A stretch of 21,559 bases of DNA from CAZBYL01 sp964522805 (GTDB lineage: Bacteria; Synergistota; Synergistia; Synergistales; Synergistaceae). How positions within the stretch are numbered: the first letter of the stretch is position 1; each line of letters opens with the position of its first letter. Where the stretch lies: positions 1 through 21,559 of the forward strand of contig CAZFWP010000021.1 in NCBI GenBank assembly GCA_964522805.1. The letters run 5' to 3'. Shown in pieces: positions 1 to 6,851 of this stretch. The position numbers and the translations under genes were made by a program. The notes under the pieces were generated by a model, which saw nothing but the letters and a program-made list of their open reading frames with translations, ran no database searches and was not told the DNA's origin.

Positions 1-1
1 A

Positions 2-106
2 GATGGCAGTGAATTTGAAATTGAACTGGAAGGGCTGCTAATAAAGGTAACGGAGATAAAAGACCACCGCATGAGGAAAGCTACTGTGAATATTATCGCC
101 GGGTAG
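2..106 (+). CDS. C-terminal fragment of a CorC/HlyC-like (CBS-domain transporter family) protein
   Basis: The window opens inside a gene: one frame is open from base 2 to a TAG at 104-106, giving 34 residues. Around residues 9-29 the fragment reads EGLLIKVTEIKDHRMRK, with alternating hydrophobic residues around an E-x-K/D-x-R turn. This resembles the last beta hairpin of the CorC_HlyC domain that ends CNNM/CorC-type membrane proteins with CBS domains (family norm: G-x-x-F-x-V-x-E-x-x-x-R-R-I). The fragment is too short for certainty. A terminator follows 30 bases after the stop, which supports this being a true gene end. Confidence 0.4.
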   Translation, partial: DGSEFEIELEGLLIKVTEIKDHRMRKATVNIIAG

Positions 107-138
107 GTCATTCAATAATTAAATTGGAATATAAAAAT

Positions 139-186
139 AAAAATCCCCTCATCAGGTTTGCACCAATGACTGTTAGGGGATTTTTT
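139..186. terminator. Bidirectional rho-independent terminator
   Basis: Arms AAAAATCCCCT (139-149) and AGGGGATTTTTT (175-186) form an 11-bp stem with T-runs on both strands. It lies between the fragment ending at 106 and the convergent nitroreductase ending at 206, and can serve both. Confidence 0.85.
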
Positions 187-205
187 GCTTATTGTTAAAA
201 GGCGG

Positions 206-745
206 CTACTCTACAAACCTGACGATATCGCTAATCTCTTTGCGGTTTTTTGGGCGGATACTGTTGTCGTCTGAATATCCGAGTGCGATGACGACCCGTA
301 CAGTCTGATCTGAGGGGATATTAAGCAGCGATTTTACTTTGCTGTTGTCAAAAGTCCCCATTATGCAGCTCGATAGTCCCAGTTCCTGCGCCTGAATAGT
401 AATCGCCAAAGCGGCGGCTCCGAGATCTCCCTGAGCGAAAAAGCCGGCACCGTAGGTCTCCTTTACAGCGGGCATAACCCTGGGTTCAGCCTCCTCGCAG
501 ACAGCAATCAGCACAGGCGCGTTTACGGAAAACTTGTTGCCTCCTAAGATCTGCAGCAGTTCTGCAAGTTTGCCCCTCGTGCTGCTTTCGGTCACAACGA
601 CAAAATTCCAAGGCTGGCTGTTGCATGCAGAAGGTGCCAGACGCGCGCAGTCAAGGCACTGCATAATTAGTCCTTTTTCCACAGAAACTCCATTATATGA
701 ACGGCAGCTATGCCGTTCCAGCATAAACTCTTTGAACTCTTTCAT
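206..745 (-). CDS. Nitroreductase family protein (FMN-dependent oxidoreductase)
   Basis: Predicted cytoplasmic flavoenzyme of the nitroreductase superfamily, which uses NAD(P)H and FMN to reduce nitro compounds, quinones or related acceptors; the true substrate is unknown. Seen: the N-terminal ERHSCRSY element (residues 10-17, the R-S/C-x-R FMN-phosphate motif), LAPSACNSQPWNF at about 36-48 (typical P-S-x-x-N-x-Q-P-W), and a glycine-rich GDLGAAALAITIQAQELGLSS segment. The ORF ends soon after the IALGY strand. At 179 residues it belongs to the small, compact nitroreductases. An in-frame TTG lies one codon upstream (748), but ATG at 745 sits 8 bases after AGGGGAG (complement of 754-760) and is preferred. 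It is divergent from the glyoxalase-like gene and shares a 165-base regulatory gap with it. Confidence 0.9.
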   Translation of the reverse strand: MKEFKEFMLERHSCRSYNGVSVEKGLIMQCLDCARLAPSACNSQPWNFVVVTESSTRGKLAELLQILGGNKFSVNAPVLIAVCEEAEPRVMPAVKETYGAGFFAQGDLGAAALAITIQAQELGLSSCIMGTFDNSKVKSLLNIPSDQTVRVVIALGYSDDNSIRPKNRKEISDIVRFVE

Positions 746-800
746 CAAAACATCTCCCCTCGTAAATTAGTAGAATATAGATTGTTCTCGTATGGTATCT

Positions 801-828
801 ATCCTAATATGTAAAGCATCACCGTCAA
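801..828 (-). promoter_or_regulatory. Possible promoter for the nitroreductase, overlapping a divergent one
   Basis: On the minus strand TTGACG (828-823), a 16-base spacer and TAGGAT (806-801) make a moderate sigma-70 match. On the plus strand TTGTTC (782-787), 17 bases and TAATAT (805-810) give a weaker candidate for the glyoxalase-like gene. The two -10 boxes overlap, so the promoters would compete if both are real. Confidence 0.35.
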
Positions 829-836
829 AGGCGGTA

Positions 837-844
837 TTTGCGTA
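837..844 (+). promoter_or_regulatory. TTTGCGTA motif, copy 1 (upstream of the glyoxalase-like gene)
   Basis: Exact octamer 67 bases before the ATG at 911, downstream of the weak plus-strand promoter. In that position a bound protein would repress. Confidence 0.3.
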
Positions 845-859
845 ATATTCATAAATTAA

Positions 860-873
860 GCTCAGTGCTGAGC
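860..873. repeat. 14-base inverted repeat GCTCAG-TG-CTGAGC
   Basis: Perfect 6-bp arms around two bases, lying between the TTTGCGTA motif and the ribosome-binding site of the glyoxalase-like gene. The two-base centre is too tight for a stable hairpin, so a protein-binding site is the more natural reading. Confidence 0.35.
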
Positions 874-910
874 GCTACCGATGACGGAAAAACAAGAGGA
901 GGAATAACTC

Positions 911-1276
911 ATGCAGGCAAAATTTTTACACTTTAACTTCAATGTTTTGGATCTCCAAAAGAGCACTGCGTTTTACGAAAAGGCCCTAGGTCTAAAAGAA
1001 GTTTCACGCAAAGAGGGAGAGGGCTTTACCCTTGTATACCTAGGAGACGGCAGCGGTGGGTTTGAACTTGAACTTACTCTGCTTCACGACAGAAAGGAAC
1101 CATATGACCTGGGAGAGTCCGAGTTCCATTTGGCGTTCCGGGTTGATGAGTATGATAAATACCACGAGCTTCACGAAGAAATGGGCTGTATCTGCTATGA
1201 GAACCATAAAATGGGAATCTATTTTATCGAAGATCCTGACGGCTACTGGCTGGAAATTCTTCCTGTCAGAAATTAA
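911..1276 (+). CDS. Glyoxalase / lactoylglutathione lyase-like VOC superfamily protein
   Basis: A 121-residue single-domain vicinal-oxygen-chelate protein related to glyoxalase I, which isomerises the hemithioacetal of methylglyoxal. Seen: HFNFNVLDLQKSTAFYEKALG at the N-terminus (H7 and the strand-helix of the first beta-alpha-beta-beta-beta unit), FELELTLL with E52/E54 in the middle, EFHLAFRVDEYDKY starting the second unit, and FIEDPDGYWLEILP at the end with the conserved D-P-D-G and metal-binding E. These match the H/E/H/E metal ligands of small GloA proteins. The start is firm: AGAGGAGG ends at 902, 8 bases before the ATG. The true substrate could be another aldehyde or a dihydroxyaromatic. 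Its neighbour is the divergent nitroreductase, which suggests a small electrophile-detoxification pair. Confidence 0.88.
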   Translation: MQAKFLHFNFNVLDLQKSTAFYEKALGLKEVSRKEGEGFTLVYLGDGSGGFELELTLLHDRKEPYDLGESEFHLAFRVDEYDKYHELHEEMGCICYENHKMGIYFIEDPDGYWLEILPVRN

Positions 1277-1307
1277 AAAGCCGCTGATTATATCCGCTGA
1301 TTCTGTC

Positions 1308-1387
1308 ACAGGCAGGCCGTGTTTGCAGCGTGGGCGTATTTATGTACGCTTCCGCTCCATTCACGGTCTGCCTGTTTGATGAACAGG
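1308..1387 (+). repeat. Inverted repeat with a competing hairpin
   Basis: Arms 1308-1321 and 1362-1375 are complementary over 14 bases with one G-T pair. Inside, GCGTA (1335-1339) and TACGC (1345-1349) can pair. The right arm can instead fold with the next bases: CCTGTT (1371-1376) and AACAGG (1382-1387). No T-run follows, so it is not a standard terminator. It lies about 30 bases after the glyoxalase-like stop and could be a 3'-end stabiliser or a REP-type element. Confidence 0.55.
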
Positions 1388-1419
1388 CTAAGTTACTGAT
1401 AGAGAAATAAAATCCGATT

Positions 1420-1427
1420 TACGCAAA
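1420..1427 (-). promoter_or_regulatory. TTTGCGTA motif, copy 2 (in the AGCS1 upstream region, minus orientation)
   Basis: The plus strand reads TACGCAAA within GATTT-ACGC-AAATC (1416-1429), so this copy is also part of a short inverted repeat. It is 385 bases before the symporter start, far from the promoter at 1675. The 535-base gap 1277-1811 otherwise holds the inverted repeat at 1308-1387, an AT-rich stretch, the promoter and a possible leader peptide. Confidence 0.3.
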
Positions 1428-1674
1428 TCATTTATTGCCGCAAACTTACAACTGCCGTTTTTGGCTCTCTGCTTATACGGTCAATACCCCTAATCAGCTG
1501 ATGAAACGTTGGTTATTACTGAAAGTTCTCCATTTAATAAGTGTTTCTCCATAGGTTGGACATTTGTGTAGCTGAACAAAACAGCATATTATTTTTTTCA
1601 CAATCTGCACAGAATGCTTATATAAGTGAAAAAAAATTCATCTGCACGATGTTATTTACTAACTTATGAATTAC

Positions 1675-1702
1675 TTGATGATTATGTTTTTAAGTGTATA
1701 AT
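1675..1702 (+). promoter_or_regulatory. Sigma-70 promoter of the first AGCS gene
   Basis: TTGATG (1675-1680), a 16-base spacer and a consensus TATAAT (1697-1702). Predicted transcription start is near 1709, giving a leader of about 100 bases before the symporter start. Confidence 0.7.
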
Positions 1703-1740
1703 TCAAGAGTGGGGTGTCAATATTATGAAAAAGGAGGCAT

Positions 1741-1833
1741 ATGAAAGAAAATAGCTTTATTTATTTAAAGTGTATTAAACTGTACTCAATTTCGAAAAGG
1801 AGATGTTTTTCATGGATGCACTTACCGCTTTAG
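1741..1833 (+). other. Possible short upstream ORF overlapping the AGCS1 start
   Basis: ATG 1741 follows AAGGAGG (1731-1737) by only 3 bases and opens 30 codons ending at TAG 1831-1833, 22 bases inside the symporter gene in another frame. A second mini-ORF (1725-1754, 9 codons) overlaps it. The short Shine-Dalgarno spacing argues against efficient use. No tell-tale run of one amino acid codon is present, so attenuation is not indicated. Confidence 0.2.
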
Positions 1834-3176
1834 TTGTAAAAGCCAACGGGTTTATCTGGGGACTTTACTGTCTTATACCGCTTCTTTGCGGCACAGGTCT
1901 TTATTTTACTTTCAAGCTTAACTTTGTTCAGCTCCGCAAGTTCGGACGCGCCGTAAAACAGGTTTTCGGTGGTCTGACAATTTTTGGTGAGCGTGCCGGA
2001 AATGATGGCATGAGCTCGTTCCAGGCTCTAGCTACAGCCGTAGCTGCGCAGGTTGGAACTGGAAATCTCGCAGGAGCCGCTACCGCAATCGCAATAGGCG
2101 GTCCCGGAGCCATTTTCTGGATGTGGATTGCCGCTTTCTTCGGCATGGCTACAATCTTTGCCGAAGCTGTTCTCGCACAGACATATAAAGTTAAAGATCC
2201 CAGAACAGGAAGCGTTGTCGGCGGTCCTGCCTACTACATCGCCAATGGACTCGGCAGCAAGGGTTTGGCTACATTTTTCTCAATCGCTATTATTATCGCT
2301 CTTGGTTTTATCGGCAATATGGTTCAGTCCAACTCCATCGCAGATGCTTTCAATAATGCTTTTGGCGTCAACAAGCTTCTTATCGGTGCTATAGTAGCCG
2401 GTATTGGCGGATTTGTATTTTTTGGCGGCGTTGGCCGTATTGCTTCCCTTACTGAAAAAATCGTTCCGATTATGGCAGCTCTTTATCTTCTCGGAGGACT
2501 TTATATTCTTATCGTTTTTGCCGGAAATATCATCCCTGCTTTAAAAATGATTTTTGTCGGCGCTTTCAGCCCTTCAGCTGCTACAGGAGGTCTTATCGGC
2601 GCGACAATGAAGGAAGCTATGCGTTATGGTGTTGCCCGCGGTCTCTTCTCCAATGAAGCAGGTATGGGATCCACTCCTCATGCTCATGCCATCGCCAAAG
2701 TCAAGCATCCTGCAGAACAGGGCCTTGTCGCCATTGTCGGTGTTTTTGTTGATACCTTCCTTGTTCTCAATATGACTGCGTTTGTAATCTTTGTAACCGG
2801 TGCCATCGATGGTAAAACGAGCGGCATCGCGCTGACACAGAAGGCTTTTGAAATCGGTCTCGGCGGATTCGGACATCCGTTTATCGCTATATGCATGTTC
2901 TTCTTCGCCTTCTCAACTGTTATCGGCTGGTATTTCTTCGGAGAACAGAATATAAAATATCTCTTTGGTCCCAAGGGACTTAATCCCTACAGGATTTTGG
3001 TCATGGGTTTTGTATTCCTTGGTTCAGCTCTAAAGCTTGACCTTGTTTGGGAACTTGCCGACTTCTTTAACGGAATCATGGTATTCCCGAACCTTATTGC
3101 TCTGATCGGACTCAGTAAGGTTGTTTCTGAATCGCTGAAGAACTTTGACGAGAACGGCTGTCTTAAGACAAAATAA
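1812..3176 (+). CDS. Alanine/glycine:cation symporter family protein (AGCS1)
   Basis: Inner-membrane secondary transporter of the AGCS (sodium:alanine symporter) family, coupling uptake of alanine, glycine or a related small amino acid to a sodium or proton gradient. Of 454 residues, most lie in about ten or eleven hydrophobic helices. Seen: the family signature VGTGNLAGAATA followed by GGPGAIFWMW (about 80-105), and RGLFSNEAGMGSTPHAHA in the second half, the other hallmark segment. VFVDT and IGWYFFGEQ follow. An in-frame ATG at 1803 abuts the Shine-Dalgarno directly; ATG 1812 lies 9 bases after AAAAGGAG and is preferred. It has its own promoter and terminator and a close paralogue downstream. 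The exact substrate cannot be read from sequence. Confidence 0.93.
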   Translation: MDALTALVVKANGFIWGLYCLIPLLCGTGLYFTFKLNFVQLRKFGRAVKQVFGGLTIFGERAGNDGMSSFQALATAVAAQVGTGNLAGAATAIAIGGPGAIFWMWIAAFFGMATIFAEAVLAQTYKVKDPRTGSVVGGPAYYIANGLGSKGLATFFSIAIIIALGFIGNMVQSNSIADAFNNAFGVNKLLIGAIVAGIGGFVFFGGVGRIASLTEKIVPIMAALYLLGGLYILIVFAGNIIPALKMIFVGAFSPSAATGGLIGATMKEAMRYGVARGLFSNEAGMGSTPHAHAIAKVKHPAEQGLVAIVGVFVDTFLVLNMTAFVIFVTGAIDGKTSGIALTQKAFEIGLGGFGHPFIAICMFFFAFSTVIGWYFFGEQNIKYLFGPKGLNPYRILVMGFVFLGSALKLDLVWELADFFNGIMVFPNLIALIGLSKVVSESLKNFDENGCLKTK

Positions 3177-3208
3177 TACATTGATATAAAAATAATTGAA
3201 TATAGTTT

Positions 3209-3250
3209 AAAAGAGATGGGTGTTCCAGAGCTCATCTCTTTTTGTTTTTT
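3209..3250 (+). terminator. Rho-independent terminator after AGCS1
   Basis: AAAAGAGATG (3209-3218) pairs with CATCTCTTTT (3233-3242), 14-base loop, followed by a T-rich tail. It separates AGCS1 from AGCS2, so the duplicated genes are independent units. Confidence 0.88.
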
Positions 3251-3302
3251 GTTACATAAATTCTTCAAAATGTTTAAATAATAGCTGTTTATTTTAATTT
3301 TT

Positions 3303-3316
3303 AAGTAATATTACTT
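3303..3316. promoter_or_regulatory. Perfect 14-bp palindrome upstream of AGCS2
   Basis: AAGTAATATTACTT reads the same on both strands and lies 35 bases before the only TATAAT-like box of this gap (3351-3356). The position and symmetry suit a dimeric operator. The 340-base gap 3177-3516 holds the AGCS1 terminator, this palindrome, the TATAAT box with no good -35 at 17 bases, and a TTTGCGTA motif. Confidence 0.35.
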
Positions 3317-3448
3317 GTTTGTTGTCCCGTTCCAGTTGGCATTTCGGTTGTATAATTCCAACATAAGTTAGTTCTATATTGCACAAAGGTACTGTAAACA
3401 TAAGGGGGGAGCGCAGTCGGCTCAGATAAAATCATTAGTGCAGTTGTT

Positions 3449-3456
3449 TTTGCGTA
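3449..3456 (+). promoter_or_regulatory. TTTGCGTA motif, copy 3 (upstream of AGCS2)
   Basis: Exact octamer in the context TTTTTGCGTATCGC, 61 bases before the GTG start at 3517, downstream of the candidate -10 box. Confidence 0.35.
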
Positions 3457-3516
3457 TCGCAGCATGTCTTTTATTGTCTGAAATGAGAATGACTTTTTAG
3501 ATGGGAGATGCTTTTC

Positions 3517-4878
3517 GTGGATGAATTAACTGCTCTTGTTGTAAAGGCTAATGGATTTATTTGGGGGCTATACTGCCTGATTCCTCTTCTCTGCGGCACA
3601 GGGCTCTACTTTACACTCCGCCTTAAGTTTGTCCAGGTTCGTAAATTCGGACTGGCGATTAAATATACTTTTGGCGGTCTGACTCTTTTTGGGGAACGTG
3701 CAGGGAAAGACGGCATGAGCTCGTTCCAGGCTTTCGCCACTGCTATTGCAGCCCAGGTTGGTACAGGTAACCTGGCCGGAGCCGCGACGGCTATTGCGCT
3801 CGGCGGACCTGGTGCTATTTTCTGGATGTGGCTGGCTGCTTTCTGCGGCATGGCGACAATTTTTGCCGAAGCTGTTCTTGCCCAGACGTATAAGTCAAAA
3901 GATCCCGAAACAGGAAGTGTCGTCGGCGGACCGGCGTACTACATTGAAAAGGGACTTGGCAGCAAAAAGCTGGCAATATTCTTCTCTGTCGCTATCATCA
4001 TTGCCCTTGGATTTATCGGTAACATGGTTCAGTCAAACTCCATAGCCGATGCTTTCAACAACGCTTTCGGTCTTAACAAGCTCGTTGCCGGCGTGGTTAT
4101 TGCTGCAATCGGCGGGTTTGTCTTCTTCGGCGGACTCGGACGAATCGCTTCCCTTACAGAAAAACTTGTCCCCGTTATGGCGACATTCTACCTCCTCGGC
4201 GGACTTTATATCCTTGTGACACACGCCGACCAGCTAATCCCGGCATTCAAAATGATCTTTGTCGGAGCTTTCAACCCTTCAGCAGCGACAGGTGGTCTTA
4301 TCGGTGCGACAATGAAAGAAGCTATGCGTTACGGTGTTGCCCGCGGACTCTTCTCCAATGAAGCCGGTATGGGATCCACGCCGCACGCTCACGCCGTAGC
4401 AAAAGTAAAGCACCCGGCGGAACAGGGCTGCGTTGCTATTGCCAGCGTATTTGTTGATACTTTCCTTGTTCTTAACATGACAGCTTTCGTTATCTTTGTA
4501 ACAGGCGCTATTGATGGTCAGACTTCCGGTATCACTCTCACCCAGAAGGCGTTCACCATCGGACTTGGTTCATGGGGCTTGCCGTTCATAGCTATTTGTA
4601 TGTTCTTCTTCGCTTTCTCCACCGTTATCGGTTGGTACTTCTTCGGCGAACAGAACGTCAAGTATCTATTTGGACAGAAGGGGCTGACGCCGTACAGAGT
4701 TCTTGTTATGTGCTTTGTCGTTCTGGGCTCTGCGCTTAAGCTTGACCTTGTTTGGGAACTTGCTGACTTCTTTAACGGAATCATGGTATTCCCGAACCTT
4801 TTGGCTCTTATCGGGCTTGCTAAAATTGTTTCCAAATCACTTGAAGATTTTGACGAAAAAGGCAGACTTAAGGCATAG
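3517..4878 (+). CDS. Alanine/glycine:cation symporter family protein (AGCS2)
   Basis: Second AGCS symporter, 453 residues, collinear with the preceding one and about 85% identical by hand count (roughly 68 differences, no gaps). Both family signatures are unchanged: VGTGNLAGAATA with GGPGAIFWMW, and RGLFSNEAGMGSTPHAHA. Differences cluster in the loop after LGGLYIL (residues about 236-246) and in one helix at about 188-200, which may alter gating or preference rather than the core site. The start is taken as GTG 3517, 9 bases after GGGAG, the same spacing as in AGCS1; ATG 3508 would touch the Shine-Dalgarno. Coding similarity does not extend into the leaders. Tandem duplication followed by promoter divergence is the likely history. 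Confidence 0.93.
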   Translation: MDELTALVVKANGFIWGLYCLIPLLCGTGLYFTLRLKFVQVRKFGLAIKYTFGGLTLFGERAGKDGMSSFQAFATAIAAQVGTGNLAGAATAIALGGPGAIFWMWLAAFCGMATIFAEAVLAQTYKSKDPETGSVVGGPAYYIEKGLGSKKLAIFFSVAIIIALGFIGNMVQSNSIADAFNNAFGLNKLVAGVVIAAIGGFVFFGGLGRIASLTEKLVPVMATFYLLGGLYILVTHADQLIPAFKMIFVGAFNPSAATGGLIGATMKEAMRYGVARGLFSNEAGMGSTPHAHAVAKVKHPAEQGCVAIASVFVDTFLVLNMTAFVIFVTGAIDGQTSGITLTQKAFTIGLGSWGLPFIAICMFFFAFSTVIGWYFFGEQNVKYLFGQKGLTPYRVLVMCFVVLGSALKLDLVWELADFFNGIMVFPNLLALIGLAKIVSKSLEDFDEKGRLKA

Positions 4879-4897
4879 CGATATTTTAATTGTACTT

Positions 4898-4939
4898 AAA
4901 AAGGGAAGGCAGTTTTTCCGCCTTCCCTTTTTATTTTTT
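4898..4939 (+). terminator. Rho-independent terminator after AGCS2
   Basis: A 13-bp perfect stem (4898-4910 with 4920-4932), 9-base loop and a T-rich tail, starting 20 bases after the stop. Confidence 0.93.
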
Positions 4940-5019
4940 GCTAGATAAGTAAGAACTTGCAATATTTTAAAGTTTAATAAACAAAGCAAAAACACGTATT
5001 CCAGATTAAAGTAACTGCA

Positions 5020-5027
5020 TTTGCGTA
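5020..5027 (+). promoter_or_regulatory. TTTGCGTA motif, copy 4 (upstream of AGCS3)
   Basis: Exact octamer ending 6 bases before the TTGACA box at 5034-5039. A protein bound here would touch RNA polymerase at the -35, as for a class II activator or a repressor. Confidence 0.4.
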
Positions 5028-5033
5028 TTTGGT

Positions 5034-5062
5034 TTGACAAGATCAAGCGAATATTAATTAAT
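5034..5062 (+). promoter_or_regulatory. Probable promoter of AGCS3
   Basis: Consensus TTGACA (5034-5039), a 17-base spacer and ATTAAT (5057-5062), four of six matches to the -10 consensus. The predicted leader is about 80 bases. Confidence 0.5.
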
Positions 5063-5149
5063 TCTATGGACAAGCGGAAAGATCGTGATATTGTAATCAA
5101 CTACTGGCCTTCAACACTATGTAATTAATATGGATGGGAGTTGATTGAA

Positions 5150-6529
5150 TTGGCGTCTTTTTGGGAGCTTAACGGAATCATTAATGGGGTTGTGTGGGGG
5201 CCTTGGATGCTGACGTTGCTTGTTGGCACTGGTGTATGGTTTACCCTGATACTTGGTTTTCCCCAAGTAAGATATTTTGGCTTGATGCTGCGTGAAGTTA
5301 TTGGCAGAATTAAAAATAAAAATGGTGAAGAGGGCAGCATTTCATCTTTTGCGGCAATGGCCACAGCTCTTGCTGCTACAGTCGGCACAGGCAATATTGC
5401 CGGTGTTGCGACTGCTCTCCATTTAGGCGGCCCTGGGGCCTTGGTTTGGATGTTGCTCTCCGCTGTTTTTGGCATGACAACAAAATTTTGTGAAGTTACC
5501 CTTGCCGTTCGTTACAGAGAGAAAGATAAACAAGGACAATATCGCGGCGGCACGATGTACATTTTGGAAAACGCTCTTGGCATGAAATGGTTGGCGGTTA
5601 TTTTCGCCCTTTTCGCATTTTTGGCTTCATTTGGCATCGGCAATGCGGTACAGGCAAACTCAACCTGTGAGGGAATCGCGATGGCTTTTGGTATCCCTCA
5701 CATCTATACGGCAGTTGTCTTGGCGGTAATAGTCGGTCTTGTTGTATGGGGCGGTCTGACCCGTATTGCTACAGTTACGGTCTATTTGGTTCCCTTTATG
5801 GCACTGTTTTACATTGCCGGCTCTGTAGTGGTTGTGTGGCAGAATGCGGCGAATATTCCCGCTGCGATATCTTTTGCCATTCATGGTGCGTTTGGTGACC
5901 CGCAAGCTCTGCCTGGAGCTATGGCCGGTTGGGCGGTAAAGTCAGCTATAACCAGGGGTATTGCAAGAGGAGTATTTTCGAACGAGGCCGGGCTTGGTTC
6001 CGCCCCCATGGTACATTGCACTGCAAAAGTCGATCATCCTGTGCGCCAAGGGCTTTACGGTCTTTTTGAAGTTTTCACTGATACGATTGTTATTTGTACT
6101 CTCACTGCGATGACAATCTTGGCTGCCGGCGTGCTGACGTCACGTCCGGAGCTTACCGGCTCACAGCTGACTTTAGCCGCATTCAGCAATACGCTTGGCT
6201 CTGCCGGTACAATGATACTTTCTCTGGGTCTTTCTCTCTTCGCTCTTTCTACAATTCTTGGGTGGTACTGGTATTCTGAAACGGCCCTTGTTTATCTCTG
6301 CAAGGGGCACGGATTGATTAAGCCGTTTAAGTTTTTGTGGGTACTTTTGGTAATTCTCGGTGGTTGGGGCGGAGCGGACGCACTAAACAATCTATGGGAT
6401 CTTTCTGATACATTAAACGGCCTGATGGCTGTGCCGAACCTTATTGGACTGCTTCTGCTGAGTAAAGAGCTGCGTCGCTTGATAAGAGATTTTGACAGTA
6501 AGATAAAGTCAGGCGAATTAAAAAGATAA
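5150..6529 (+). CDS. Alanine/glycine:cation symporter family protein (AGCS3, divergent)
   Basis: Third AGCS symporter, 459 residues, clearly a different subgroup from the two before it. The signatures are VGTGNIAGVATA with GGPGALVWML, and RGVFSNEAGLGSAPMVHC; the latter (G-L-G-S-A-P) is closer to the common alanine-transporter form than the G-M-G-S-T-P-H-A-H-A of AGCS1/2. The ends also differ: the N-terminus is ASFWELNGIINGVVWGPWM and the C-terminus is basic. No ATG is available in frame. TTG 5150 lies 9 bases after GGGAG (5136-5140), matching the spacing of the other two genes; TTG 5141 directly abuts the Shine-Dalgarno and is unlikely. It probably takes up another small neutral amino acid. 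Confidence 0.9.
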   Translation: MASFWELNGIINGVVWGPWMLTLLVGTGVWFTLILGFPQVRYFGLMLREVIGRIKNKNGEEGSISSFAAMATALAATVGTGNIAGVATALHLGGPGALVWMLLSAVFGMTTKFCEVTLAVRYREKDKQGQYRGGTMYILENALGMKWLAVIFALFAFLASFGIGNAVQANSTCEGIAMAFGIPHIYTAVVLAVIVGLVVWGGLTRIATVTVYLVPFMALFYIAGSVVVVWQNAANIPAAISFAIHGAFGDPQALPGAMAGWAVKSAITRGIARGVFSNEAGLGSAPMVHCTAKVDHPVRQGLYGLFEVFTDTIVICTLTAMTILAAGVLTSRPELTGSQLTLAAFSNTLGSAGTMILSLGLSLFALSTILGWYWYSETALVYLCKGHGLIKPFKFLWVLLVILGGWGGADALNNLWDLSDTLNGLMAVPNLIGLLLLSKELRRLIRDFDSKIKSGELKR

Positions 6530-6569
6530 CTGTGCCATTATGGACGTTTCTTGACAATTTTTTGTAGCT

Positions 6570-6607
6570 AAACCGCTATGATACTATTGTATCGGCGGTT
6601 TTGTTTT
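6570..6607 (+). terminator. Rho-independent terminator after AGCS3
   Basis: AAACCGC pairs with GCGGTTT and the inner GATAC with GTATC, with a small internal loop, followed by TTGTTTTTG. It closes the symporter block before the regulator gene. Confidence 0.8.
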
Positions 6608-6674
6608 TGTGTGATTAACCTCCCTGCCGCTTTGCGGTAATTTTTGCTTAAAACAAAGACATAAATTCAAAAAA

Positions 6675-6683
6675 TGATACAAT
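6675..6683 (+). promoter_or_regulatory. Possible extended -10 promoter of the PucR gene
   Basis: TGATACAAT has the TG-N extension but no recognisable -35. It would give a leader of about 160 bases containing a small hairpin, CTTGC/GCAAG (6778-6792). The 322-base gap 6530-6851 also holds the AGCS3 terminator and TTTGCGGTA (6631-6639), a one-base-longer variant of the TTTGCGTA motif. Confidence 0.35.
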
Positions 6684-6851
6684 TAGATGTAGTAGAGGCG
6701 GACTTGGCGGTTGATAATGATATCTTTACTGAATATCGGCCGCATTTTTTAAATGTCAAAATTAAAACAATAATAAGCTTGCTAAAAGCAAGATTCAATG
6801 CAGCTAACGCTGGTGTTATGTCCGCTAGAGGCGGTGCATGGAGGCAAAATA

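Noticed and set aside
3336..3351. Sigma-54-like sequence TTGGCATTTCGGTTGT before AGCS2
   Set aside because: The -24 GG and the spacing fit, but the near-invariant -12 GC is GT and the preferred C after GGCA is missing; no sigma-54 activator gene is nearby.
5066..5128. 20-codon frame in the AGCS3 leader
   Set aside because: No Shine-Dalgarno and no unusual codon composition; expected by chance.
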